36,838 bases of DNA from an uncultured Collinsella sp. (GTDB lineage: Bacteria > Actinomycetota > Coriobacteriia > Coriobacteriales > Coriobacteriaceae), in NCBI GenBank assembly GCA_937896835.1, contig CALBOJ010000010.1, positions 1 through 36,838 on the forward strand, read 5' to 3'. The position numbers and the translations under genes are program-made. Each line of letters starts with the position of its first letter. The stretch's first letter is position 1. This document shows, piece by piece, positions 7,773-15,265 of this stretch. The notes under the pieces were generated by a model. It was given only the letters and a program-made list of their open reading frames with translations. It searched no databases and had not been told where the DNA came from.

Positions 7773-8558
7773 TTATGCGGCGGAGGAGGCATCGTCCTCG
7801 TCCAGGACGGCGAAGAGCTTCTTGCCGTCAAGGAGACGTGTGGTGACGTTTCTCATGCGGCCGATCTCAACGGTACGCAGCGTGTCGTCGGCGCCTCGCG
7901 CGTCATAGACCGTTCCCAGCAAATACGAGATGCCGTCTCGTTGCTTGATGGCAAAGGGCCGGAGTGTCATCCGCGCCACTTCGACCTCTCCGCGTGCCGT
8001 GACACTCGAAATATCAAAACTCACCGTGGTTCCGTGGTCGATGGCCTGCTCGATGAGCTCGCAGGCATCGATGCGCTTGACGGGCGTGCGTGTGGCCTTG
8101 GTGGATTTGTCGCCTGCGCTTGGAGCAGGCTCGGGTGCATCGAGGTAGCCGCGAACGTCGGCACTCGCCATGGCGACCAGGTGCTGCGCTATGCTCTTTC
8201 GAATGGCGATGGGCGTGGAGCGGTTGCGCATGACCATGCCGTGGAGCCGGATGATCTCTTCGTCGGTGAGCGGACGGGTCAAGAGTCGATAGCCCACGCC
8301 GCGCTTGTACTCAATTTCGTATCCGGCATGGCGAAGTGCGGAGATGGCGGTGTAGATGCTGCGCCGCGCCGCCGAGATGGGCATGCGGGCGGGGTCGTCG
8401 GGATGGGCGAGACGCCGGATCAACTCATCGGAAAGCATGGCCTTGTCCTCGCCGGTGTTTTCGCTTAATAGTTGCAGGATGCGAACGGCGCGATAGGCTG
8501 CCATCGAGGCGGCGCCCCTCGTCGTGGTCTCGTAAGTTTCAACAGCGGTTTCGGTCAT
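7773..8558 (-). CDS. Helix-turn-helix/WYL-type transcriptional regulator
   Basis: The 261-residue protein has an N-terminal winged-helix region (AYRAVRILQLLSE, then SAARRSIYTAISALRHAGYE and a wing YKRGVGYRLL). A linker follows, then a C-terminal WYL-like sensor half (TVSFDISSVTARGEVEVARM, MTLRPFAIKQRDGISYLLG). The last segment ends VTTRLLDGKKLFAVLDEDD. WYL regulators bind nucleic acid or nucleotide ligands; this one has an RDGISYLLGTVYD stretch in place of the usual REGRWYLVAYD, so the family assignment is by pattern. ATG 8558 has AAAGGA upstream; a GTG at 8567 is too close to that site. Its position next to the importer operon, and a shared upstream motif, suggest it may control that operon. 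Confidence 0.75.
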   Translation of the reverse strand: MTETAVETYETTTRGAASMAAYRAVRILQLLSENTGEDKAMLSDELIRRLAHPDDPARMPISAARRSIYTAISALRHAGYEIEYKRGVGYRLLTRPLTDEEIIRLHGMVMRNRSTPIAIRKSIAQHLVAMASADVRGYLDAPEPAPSAGDKSTKATRTPVKRIDACELIEQAIDHGTTVSFDISSVTARGEVEVARMTLRPFAIKQRDGISYLLGTVYDARGADDTLRTVEIGRMRNVTTRLLDGKKLFAVLDEDDASSAA

Positions 8559-8675
8559 GGCGTCCACGTCCTTTCCGTTTTGGGTGGCGACGGTATGGAG
8601 CCTAGGGCGCGGGGCTTTCCCAGGGGTGCAGGACGCTCCGGGCGGTCGGTAGTCGTCGGCAAGCGGCGGGTCGAG

Positions 8676-8738
8676 TTTTCAACAGCCCTGCTCAACTGAC
8701 CAAAATCTTGCCAAAAGCTTGACGGATACTGTTGAAAA
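8676..8738. repeat. Spaced 10-base inverted repeat upstream of the WYL regulator gene
   Basis: TTTTCAACAG at 8676-8685 is repeated inverted as CTGTTGAAAA at 8729-8738, 43 bases apart. The same core with one extra base occurs at 7695-7708 before the importer. It could be a looping operator; this is inference. The right copy overlaps the A-tract of the asnS terminator. Confidence 0.4.
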
Positions 8739-8767
8739 AAGCGCCCCTCGGCTTGCCGAGAGGCGCT
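8735..8767 (-). terminator. Rho-independent terminator of asnS
   Basis: On the minus strand a 13-base stem (8740-8752 with 8755-8767, one mismatch) is followed by six Ts. It is 41 bases beyond the asnS stop and has the classical GC-stem plus U-tract form. Confidence 0.92.
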
Positions 8768-8807
8768 GGCGTGATGCGCTGGAACGCGTTTGGTGGCGCT
8801 GTGGCGA

Positions 8808-10214
8808 TTAGAAGTCGGCGTTGCCCACGGTGCGCGGGTGCGGCAGGACGTCGCGGATGTTGCCCACGCCGGTCAGATACATGACCAAGCGCTCGAAGCC
8901 CAAGCCGTAGCCGGCGTGCTTGCAGGAACCGTAGCGGCGCAGGTCAAGGTAGTACTTGTACTGCTCGGGATTCATGCCCAGGTCCTTGATGCGGGCCTCG
9001 AGCAGATCCAGGCGCTCCTCGCGCTGGGAGCCGCCGATAATCTCGCCGATACCGGGAACCAGGCAGTCGGCGGCGGCGACGGTCTTGCCGTCCTCGTTCA
9101 TGCGCATGTAGAACGCCTTGATCTCGGCCGGGTAGTCGGTTACGAAGGTCGGTCGCTTAAAGTGCTCCTCGGTCAGGAAACGCTCGTGCTCGGTCTGCAG
9201 GTCGATGCCCCAGCTGACGGGGTAATCAAACTGGTGGCCAGCAGCGACTGCCTGCTCCAGGATTTCGACAGCCTCGGTGTAGGTAACGCGGGCAAAGTCG
9301 GAGTTTGCCACATGGTCCAAGCGCTCGATCAGGCCCTTGTCCACAAACTTGTTGAGCATATTGAGCTCGTCGGGGCAGGTGGCCATAACGTCCTTAAGGA
9401 CGTACTTGAGCATGGCCTCGGCGTTATCCATGTAGTCGTTCAGGTCGGCAAAGGCCATCTCGGGCTCGATCATCCAAAACTCGGCGGCGTGGCGCGTGGT
9501 GTTGGAGTTTTCGGCGCGGAAGGTGGGGCCAAAGGTGTACACGTCGCCAAAGGCCATGGCAAAGTTCTCGGCATTGAGCTGGCCGGACACGGTAAGGCTC
9601 GCGTGCTTGCCAAAGAAGTCCTGGCTCCAGTCGACCTCGCCGGACTCGGTGAGGGGCGGATTTTTGGGGTCGAGCGTGGTCACGCGGAACATCTCGCCGG
9701 CGCCCTCGCAGTCACTCGTGGTGATGATGGGGGTGTTGACGTAGACAAAGCCCTGCTCCTGGAAGAAGCGGTGGATGGCGGCAGCCGCGACAGAACGGAT
9801 GCGGAACACGGCGCGGAACAGGTTGGTGCGCGGGCGCAGGTGCTGCTGGGTGCGCAGGAACTCGACGGTTGCGCGCTTCTTCTGCAGCGGGTAATCCGGG
9901 GCGCTGACGCCCTCGACCTCGATGGAGGTGGCAGAAAGCTCGAAGGGCTGGGGCGCATCGGGGGTCAGCTTGACGGTGCCGGTGCAAATGAGTGCGGCCG
10001 AGACGTTTTGATGGGCGATCTCGTCGTAGTTGTCGAGTGCCTCGCGGTTCATGACGACCTGCAGGTCGCGGAAGCAGCTGCCGTCGTTGAGCGTAACAAA
10101 GCCAAAGTTCTTCATGTCGCGGATGGACTTGACCCAGCCGGCGACGGTGACGGTCTGGCCGCCAAGCGACTCGGCATCGGCGTAAAGCTGCGCGATTTTG
10201 GTGCGGTTCACGTA
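8808..10214 (-). CDS. asnS: Asparaginyl-tRNA synthetase
   Basis: The enzyme charges tRNA-Asn with asparagine using ATP in the cytoplasm. The N-terminal OB-fold anticodon-binding domain spans about residues 15-110 (VTVAGWVKSIRDMKNFGFV). The class II catalytic core has motif 2 GPTFRAENSNTTRHAAEFW and motif 3 GYGLGFERLVMYLTG. EFWMIEPEMAF and the asparagine-type RHAAEF context favour AsnS over AspS. The length, 468 residues, is close to E. coli AsnS (466). The start is set at GTG 10214 (VNRTKIAQLYAD) because GGGAGG lies just upstream, though at a short 4-base spacing; ATG 10223 (MGGYVNR) is the alternative. It is a single-gene unit with its own terminator. I found no T-box in the leader. Confidence 0.95.
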   Translation of the reverse strand, partial: YVNRTKIAQLYADAESLGGQTVTVAGWVKSIRDMKNFGFVTLNDGSCFRDLQVVMNREALDNYDEIAHQNVSAALICTGTVKLTPDAPQPFELSATSIEVEGVSAPDYPLQKKRATVEFLRTQQHLRPRTNLFRAVFRIRSVAAAAIHRFFQEQGFVYVNTPIITTSDCEGAGEMFRVTTLDPKNPPLTESGEVDWSQDFFGKHASLTVSGQLNAENFAMAFGDVYTFGPTFRAENSNTTRHAAEFWMIEPEMAFADLNDYMDNAEAMLKYVLKDVMATCPDELNMLNKFVDKGLIERLDHVANSDFARVTYTEAVEILEQAVAAGHQFDYPVSWGIDLQTEHERFLTEEHFKRPTFVTDYPAEIKAFYMRMNEDGKTVAAADCLVPGIGEIIGGSQREERLDLLEARIKDLGMNPEQYKYYLDLRRYGSCKHAGYGLGFERLVMYLTGVGNIRDVLPHPRTVGNADF

Positions 10215-10320
10215 TCCTCCCATAACGGTTGAATGATAGTTATCCATACAGTTCGATATTCTAGCAGCTCGGCTCATTTGGGCTATACAGATAAGGCATT
10301 GGCGGGATGGTTTTTCAAAC

Positions 10321-10357
10321 GAAAAGCGCCCACGGCAAATGCTCGTGGGCGCTTTTC
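10321..10357 (-). terminator. Terminator of the PTS IIA gene
   Basis: Perfect 14-base arms (10321-10334 and 10344-10357) with loop GCAAATGCT. On the minus strand the stem runs into CGCTTTTC and then GTTTG. The arms are symmetric, so it could also stop transcription on the plus strand. Confidence 0.85.
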
Positions 10358-10391
10358 GTGTTGCCTTTTGGCTGTGTGGCGCGGGGCCTGG

Positions 10392-10955
10392 CTACTTGGT
10401 CTTGGCTACCAGCAGCGGGTCGCCCAGCTTGACGAGCGGGTTGCCGCCGATAAGCGTTCCGGACTCGCCGACATGGTCGATGCTCTTAAGACGATCGAGC
10501 TCGGAGATGATGACGGTCACGATGTCCTCGTGGCCGGCGGCCTTGATGGCCTCGCGATCGAAGCTGATGAGCGGCTGGCCGGCCTTGACCGTGTCACCCA
10601 TCTCGACAAAGCGGGCAAAACCCTTGCCGTTCATTTCCACGGTGCCCAGGCCAACATGGATGAACACGCGAAGACCGTCCTCGGTGATCATGCCGATGGA
10701 GTGGTTGGTGACGGTGGTGGCGCCGATACGGCCGTTAGCGGGGGCGTAAATGGTGCCGGTAATGGGCTCGATGCCGTAGCCCTGGCCGAGCATGCCCGAG
10801 GCGATGGTCTCGTCGGGAACCTCACTCAGATTGACGAGCACGCCGTTGACAGGAGCGTAGATGACGCCTTCGCGGGTGGCGAAGCTTGCTGCGGGCGGAA
10901 CGGACGCCTCGCCCGACGAAGTGAACGTGGACTTGAGCGAATCGAGCAGACCCAT
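10392..10955 (-). CDS. Glucose-type PTS enzyme IIA (Crr-like)
   Basis: The 187-residue cytoplasmic phosphocarrier passes phosphate from HPr to a sugar-specific IIB domain. It carries both active-site histidines of the IIA-Glc family: H85 in TVTNHSIGM and the phosphorylated H100 in VFIHVGLGTVEMNG. GVIYAPVNGVLVNLSEVPDE and IYAPANGRIG are also typical family segments. ATG 10955 was chosen because GGAGG precedes it by 5 bases; an upstream in-frame ATG at 11033 lies in the leader. It is a free-standing IIA. The PTS EIICB about 4.3 kb away has no IIA domain of its own, so this protein is a plausible phosphate donor for it. A predicted promoter lies about 90 bases upstream. Confidence 0.92.
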   Translation of the reverse strand: MGLLDSLKSTFTSSGEASVPPAASFATREGVIYAPVNGVLVNLSEVPDETIASGMLGQGYGIEPITGTIYAPANGRIGATTVTNHSIGMITEDGLRVFIHVGLGTVEMNGKGFARFVEMGDTVKAGQPLISFDREAIKAAGHEDIVTVIISELDRLKSIDHVGESGTLIGGNPLVKLGDPLLVAKTK

Positions 10956-11046
10956 AGATGCCTCCAACGTATCAGGCGCGCATGTTGCACGCGTGTGGTT
11001 TGCCGGAAACGTTTCGTACGTGTTTCCCAGCACGGTCAGCGCTCCT

Positions 11047-11075
11047 ATTTTACGCTGTCCAACGATACCTCTGAA
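11047..11075 (-). promoter_or_regulatory. Predicted promoter of the PTS IIA gene
   Basis: On the minus strand TTCAGA (11070-11075) and TAAAAT (11047-11052) are exactly 17 bases apart, giving a roughly 90-base leader before ATG 10955. The -10 box matches five of six consensus bases and the -35 box four. Confidence 0.55.
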
Positions 11076-11201
11076 CAGCGATTTTGTGATATATCAGTTG
11101 AAGGCCAACTCATTGCGGGGGTGTTTCTGCGCCGCGGGCTCAAGTGGGGTACGCTAAGGTGCGAAAAACGAGTGCGCACGAATCGCACGGAGGGAGCACC
11201 T

Positions 11202-12101
11202 ATGATTATTGAGAACCATGCGCTGTGGGGCGAGGAGCCGACCGAGGATTATCCGGCGACGTTTACGTATCTGGGTGCCGAGCCGCTGCCCGACAAGCCC
11301 AATGGCCGCCGCCCCGCGGTGATCATCTGCGGCGGAGGCGGGTTTACGCATATCGCTCCGCACGAGCAGGACCCGGTGGCGTTTGCGTTTTTGGACCGCG
11401 GCTACCAGGCCTTTGTGCTCAACTATGTGACGAGCGCCACGGGCGACGTGAGCTTTCCGCACCCGCAGGCGGACCTCGCCAAGATGGTCGCTACCGTGCG
11501 CGCCAACGCCGACGAGTGGCATGTCGATCCCAAGCGCGTGTGCATCGTGGGTTTCTCGGCGGGCGGCATGATCTGCGCCTCGTTGGCAACGCAGTGGAAG
11601 ACCGGACCCTTCGCGGGCCTTGCCGGGGCTCGTCCGGAGGATATTCGTCCCGACGCCGTGGTGCTGGGCTATCCGTTGCTCGACCTTGCCTATGTGCGCG
11701 ATATGCAGACGCGTGACCCGCGCATCGACCTGCGCGTGCCCAAGACGGGTGGCAAGACAGGGCGCGATTTGCTCAACGACTATCTGTCGATGGTGACGGG
11801 CGGCGAGGCGACCGATGAGCACCTGACCGACATTTGCCCTACCACGCATGTTTCGCGCCAGATGCCGCCGACCTTTGTGTGGGGCGTGTCCGACGACAAG
11901 ACAGCGCCGATCGCACAGGTCTATCCGTTTGCGCAGCGCATGGCCGAGGAGGGCGTCGCTTGCGAGATGCACGTCTTTGACCAGGGCGGTCACGGCCTTT
12001 CGCTCGGCAACGCCAACACCGCGGTCGACAACGAGGACAAGCAGGTGGCAGTCCGTCCCTGGATTCGCCTAGCCTTCCGCTTCCTGGAACGCCATATGTA
12101 A
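11202..12101 (+). CDS. Alpha/beta hydrolase (esterase/BD-FAE-like)
   Basis: The 299-residue cytoplasmic hydrolase shows the esterase/lipase oxyanion region AVIICGGGGFTHIAPHEQDP and the nucleophile elbow GFSAGG with Ser119. The likely acid is D231 or D232 (GVSDDKTAP) and the base is H264 (DQGGHGLSLG). These define a Ser-Asp-His triad. The closest known groups are acetyl-xylan esterase/BD-FAE-type enzymes; the natural ester is unknown. The ATG follows CGGAGGGAGCACCT, a good ribosome site. An open frame continues far upstream but has no ribosome site and covers the promoter region of the divergent IIA gene, so I reject the longer start. The next gene follows after 47 bases and may be co-transcribed. 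Confidence 0.88.
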   Translation: MIIENHALWGEEPTEDYPATFTYLGAEPLPDKPNGRRPAVIICGGGGFTHIAPHEQDPVAFAFLDRGYQAFVLNYVTSATGDVSFPHPQADLAKMVATVRANADEWHVDPKRVCIVGFSAGGMICASLATQWKTGPFAGLAGARPEDIRPDAVVLGYPLLDLAYVRDMQTRDPRIDLRVPKTGGKTGRDLLNDYLSMVTGGEATDEHLTDICPTTHVSRQMPPTFVWGVSDDKTAPIAQVYPFAQRMAEEGVACEMHVFDQGGHGLSLGNANTAVDNEDKQVAVRPWIRLAFRFLERHM

Positions 12102-12148
12102 AAGTAGACTACTTGCCCGTTTCAAAAAGTCTGCTTAGAGGAGGAGCC

Positions 12149-12469
12149 ATGCTTGAGGGTACGTATGTGGTTTCGGCCCAGACGCCGGTGGGGAGTAAAC
12201 GCGGCGAGGTGACGTTTTCACATGGGGTGAACGGCGTGCTCAGGGCAGTACTAAACGTCAGGGGTCTCAATATCGCTCTCTCGAGTGCCCGCGCTGAGGG
12301 CGATTTCTTTGAACTCTCGGGTACTATCTCCCATGTCTTGATGGGCAAGGCGCCCTTTGCATGCACGGGGTCAGTCGAGGGTGATCGACTCACTGCTACC
12401 GCGCGGTCGGGTTCCGTTTCGATCTCGCTGAGCGGTATGCGCAAAGAGCTTTCGGGGCGCACCGCATAA
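12149..12469 (+). CDS. Small beta-rich protein of unknown function
   Basis: I do not recognise this 106-residue protein. ATG 12149 has AGGAGG 4 bases upstream, which favours it over an upstream in-frame start at 12113. The sequence alternates hydrophobic and polar residues with many Gly/Ser turns (LEGTYVVSAQTPVGSKRGEV, ELSGTISHVLMGKAPFACTG, SVEGDRLTATARSGSVSISL). This pattern suggests a small beta-barrel or sandwich. It has no signal peptide or membrane helix and one cysteine. It lies between a hydrolase gene (47 bases upstream, with an 8-base stem between) and feoB (121 bases downstream). A function in iron uptake is not supported by anything in the sequence. Confidence 0.7.
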   Translation: MLEGTYVVSAQTPVGSKRGEVTFSHGVNGVLRAVLNVRGLNIALSSARAEGDFFELSGTISHVLMGKAPFACTGSVEGDRLTATARSGSVSISLSGMRKELSGRTA

Positions 12470-12540
12470 AGTTTGCGCAGGTAAACATCGGTATTTGACT
12501 TTATAAAATAGTTCAGAGCGCTATCATTTGTCGTTACGAG

Positions 12541-12577
12541 TTGGTTAGCCCCGGTAAACGGTTAACCGCGTCTAACG
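12541..12577. promoter_or_regulatory. Possible metal-regulator site before feoB
   Basis: GGTTAGCC (12543-12550) matches the left half of the DtxR/IdeR consensus. A perfect 10-base palindrome CGGTTAACCG follows at 12559-12568. An upstream TTGACT (12496-12501 region) could be a -35 box, but no well-spaced -10 box is clear. Iron control is expected for feoB, but the site itself is only suggestive. Confidence 0.3.
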
Positions 12578-12590
12578 AAAGGATGAGCGC

Positions 12591-14951
12591 GTGAAGCTCG
12601 ATACACTCGAGATTGGAAAGGACGCCGTTGTCGCATCGGTGACATCCGATGATCAGGCGCTCCGACAGCATATTTTGGACATGGGCCTAACGCCGGGCAC
12701 CGAAGTCACCATGATGAAATACGCCCCTATGGGCGACCCGCTCGAGATTCGCCTACGCGGCTACGAGTTGACGCTGCGCAAGGACGATGCTGCTCGCATC
12801 GAGCTCGTGGGTGTTCACGACACCGATACGGGTCCGCGCGCTAACGCCGCAATCGGCACGACGGAGCACCCGGCACTCGGCGAGGGGACGTATTCGCCCC
12901 GTGCGGCAAAAACGGCCGTGCCCGAGGGTGCGCCGCTGCATTTCGCCCTCGCCGGCAACCAAAACTGCGGCAAGACTACGTTGTTCAACCAGCTGACGGG
13001 CTCCAACCAGCACGTCGGTAACTTTCCCGGTGTGACGGTCGACCGCAAGGACGGCACTATTCGTAACCACCCCGAGGCGAGCGTTACCGACCTGCCTGGC
13101 ATCTATTCGCTGTCACCGTACACGGGCGAAGAGATCGTCAGCCGCCAATTCATCTTGGACGAAAACCCCGACGCCATCATCGATATCATCGACGCCACCA
13201 ACATCGAGCGTAACCTGTACCTGACGCTGCAGCTTATGGAGCTCGACCGCCCCATGGTCATCGCGCTCAACATGATGGACGAGGTGACGGCCAACGGCGG
13301 CGCCGTGGACGTCAACCTTCTCGAGAGCCTGTTGGGCGTGCCGGTTGTCCCCATTAGCGCTGCCCGTAACGAGGGTATCGGCGAGCTGGTGGATCATGCC
13401 TTGCACGTGGCGCGGTTCCGCGAGCGCCCCGGTCGCCTGGACTTCTGCGCGCCCGATGGCCCAGACGGCGGCGCGCTGCATCGCTGCATTCACGGCATCG
13501 CCAACCTTATCGAGGACCATGCCGCGACGGCGCACATTCCCGTGCGTTTTGCGGCGACCAAGCTGGTTGAGGGCGACGAGCTGGTAACCGAGGCGCTTCA
13601 CCTGGACCGTAACGAGCTTGACGCCATCGAGCACATCATTACCCAGATGGAAGGCGAGGCCGGCACCGACCGTCTATCTGCTCTGGCCGACATGCGCTTC
13701 GGCTTTATCGGCGACGTGTGTGGGCGCTGCGTCGTCAAGCCGCACGAGAGCCGCGAGCACGTGCGTTCCGTCAAGATCGACCGCATCCTGACGGGTCGCT
13801 ACACGGCCATTCCGGCGTTCCTGGTGATCATGGGTCTCGTCTTTTGGCTGACGTTTGGCGTGATCGGCGCGGCGTTGCAGGGACTTATGGAGGACGGCAT
13901 CGCTGCCATCATCGCCTCGGCTGATGCGGGCCTCAAGGCGTTCGGAACCAACGATGTGGTGCGCTCGCTGGCTGTCGACGGCGTGCTTACGGGCGTGGGC
14001 AGCGTGCTGACCTTCCTGCCGATTATCGTCGTGCTCTTTTTGTTCCTCTCCATTCTGGAAGACTCGGGCTACATGGCGCGCGTGGCCTTTGTCATGGATA
14101 AAGTGCTGCGTCGCTTTGGCCTGTCGGGCCGCAGCTTCGTGCCTATGCTCGTCGGTTTTGGCTGCACCGTGCCGGCTATCATGTCGACCCGTACGCTCCC
14201 ATCCGAGCACGACCGCAAGATGACGGTCATGCTCACGCCGTTCATGAGCTGTTCGGCCAAGTTGCCGGTCTACGGTCTGCTGTGCGGGGCGTTTTTCCCG
14301 CAGGCGACGGTTCCCGCCATGGTCTCGCTCTATCTGATTGGCATTGCGGTCGGTTGCATCGCGGCTTTGGTACTCAACCGCACGGCATTTAAGGGCGACC
14401 CGGTGCCGTTTATCATGGAGCTTCCCAACTACCGCCTGCCGAGCATCAAGACGACGGTGATGCTGGCATGGGATAAGGCCAAGGACTTCATCACCAAGGC
14501 CTTCACCATTATCTTTGCCGCTACGGTGGTCATTTGGTTCCTTCAGACGTTCGACATCCGCTTTAATGTGGTCGCCGATCAGTCGCAGAGTCTGCTTGCC
14601 GGTCTGGGCAGCATTATCGCTCCGCTGCTGGCGCCGCTCGGCTTCGGCGACTGGCGCGCCTCGACGGCGCTCGTCACCGGACTTATCGCCAAGGAGAGCG
14701 TCATTTCGACCCTCACGGTGCTTTTGGGCGCAACGTCGCCCGCGGTGCTGTCAACCATGTTTTCGCCGTTTACCGCTTACGTGTTCCTGGTCTTTACGCT
14801 GCTGTACCCGCCCTGCGTAGCGGCAATCGGCGCCGTTAAGAGCGAGTTGGGCGCGCGCTATGCCGTGGCTGTATTCGCGTTTCAGGTGACGGTCGCCTGG
14901 ATCGTGGCGTTTGTCGTGCATTCGGCGGGCATATTGCTGGGGTTGGCTTAG
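12591..14951 (+). CDS. feoB: FeoA-FeoB fusion ferrous iron transporter
   Basis: The 786-residue inner-membrane Fe(II) importer has an N-terminal FeoA SH3-like domain (about residues 1-72; DMGLTPGTEVTMM, GDPLEIRLRGYELTLRKDDA) fused to FeoB. The G domain carries G1 GNQNCGKTT (about 121), G2 VGNFPGVTVDRKDG, G3 DLPGIYSL (about 166) and G4 NMMDE (about 226). G1 is unusual: most FeoB proteins have GNPNSGKTT, so Pro is Gln and Ser is Cys here. The membrane part starts near residue 402 with Gate-type motifs GFGCTVPAIMSTRTL and MLTPFMSCSAKLPVYG. The GTG start has AAAGGA 8 bases upstream. There is no FeoC gene next to it. Iron repression is expected. Confidence 0.95.
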   Translation: MKLDTLEIGKDAVVASVTSDDQALRQHILDMGLTPGTEVTMMKYAPMGDPLEIRLRGYELTLRKDDAARIELVGVHDTDTGPRANAAIGTTEHPALGEGTYSPRAAKTAVPEGAPLHFALAGNQNCGKTTLFNQLTGSNQHVGNFPGVTVDRKDGTIRNHPEASVTDLPGIYSLSPYTGEEIVSRQFILDENPDAIIDIIDATNIERNLYLTLQLMELDRPMVIALNMMDEVTANGGAVDVNLLESLLGVPVVPISAARNEGIGELVDHALHVARFRERPGRLDFCAPDGPDGGALHRCIHGIANLIEDHAATAHIPVRFAATKLVEGDELVTEALHLDRNELDAIEHIITQMEGEAGTDRLSALADMRFGFIGDVCGRCVVKPHESREHVRSVKIDRILTGRYTAIPAFLVIMGLVFWLTFGVIGAALQGLMEDGIAAIIASADAGLKAFGTNDVVRSLAVDGVLTGVGSVLTFLPIIVVLFLFLSILEDSGYMARVAFVMDKVLRRFGLSGRSFVPMLVGFGCTVPAIMSTRTLPSEHDRKMTVMLTPFMSCSAKLPVYGLLCGAFFPQATVPAMVSLYLIGIAVGCIAALVLNRTAFKGDPVPFIMELPNYRLPSIKTTVMLAWDKAKDFITKAFTIIFAATVVIWFLQTFDIRFNVVADQSQSLLAGLGSIIAPLLAPLGFGDWRASTALVTGLIAKESVISTLTVLLGATSPAVLSTMFSPFTAYVFLVFTLLYPPCVAAIGAVKSELGARYAVAVFAFQVTVAWIVAFVVHSAGILLGLA

Positions 14952-15265
14952 GGGCGCGTTGATGCTCCGCACTTTTGGGCGAGCAACAATTCAATAAATA
15001 TGAGTCGAAATACCGACAATTGTTGAACTGCGGGGACTGTCCTACGCTGCAGATTGCCGTTCGCTGCCTATTTGCTGCCGTTTACGGATTCGTAAATACT
15101 TGCAATCGTCGGTCGATTTAACCGCATTACGCGATGCCGATGCGCATTTTGTGTGCCCCTTTCTACAATCACTTTGTGTCTATTGCCGAACATGTCTTCC
15201 GTTTCGCCTGTGTGGGGACGTGGGCTGCAATAGTCGTTTATAGAGGCTCATTGAGGAGGGAATTG
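14952..15265. other. Gene-free region between feoB and the PTS gene
   Basis: This 314-base stretch has no convincing gene. It holds a spaced inverted repeat CAACAATT (14984-14991) / AATTGTTG (15018-15025), which may mark the end of the feoB transcript. It also holds a compact palindrome TTTACG-GATT-CGTAAA at 15081-15096 that could be an operator for the PTS gene. No strong promoter pair is evident. In-frame ATGs upstream of 15266 lack ribosome sites. Confidence 0.5.

Noticed and set aside
8808..10214. AspS rather than AsnS
   Set aside because: The motif 2 context RHAAEFWMIEPEMAF and the length fit AsnS; AspS would be about 590 residues with a GAD insertion.
10233..11201. Upstream extension of the hydrolase reading frame
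   Set aside because: It is antisense to the PTS IIA gene, covers its promoter, and has no ribosome site; the 11202 start has an excellent one.
12494..12526. TTGACT...TATCAT as the feoB promoter
   Set aside because: The spacing is about 21 bases, too long for a sigma-A promoter.
15026..15050. GGGGACTGTCC near the feoB end as another REP-like copy
   Set aside because: It lacks the flanking arms and the AAAGG stem of the three accepted copies.
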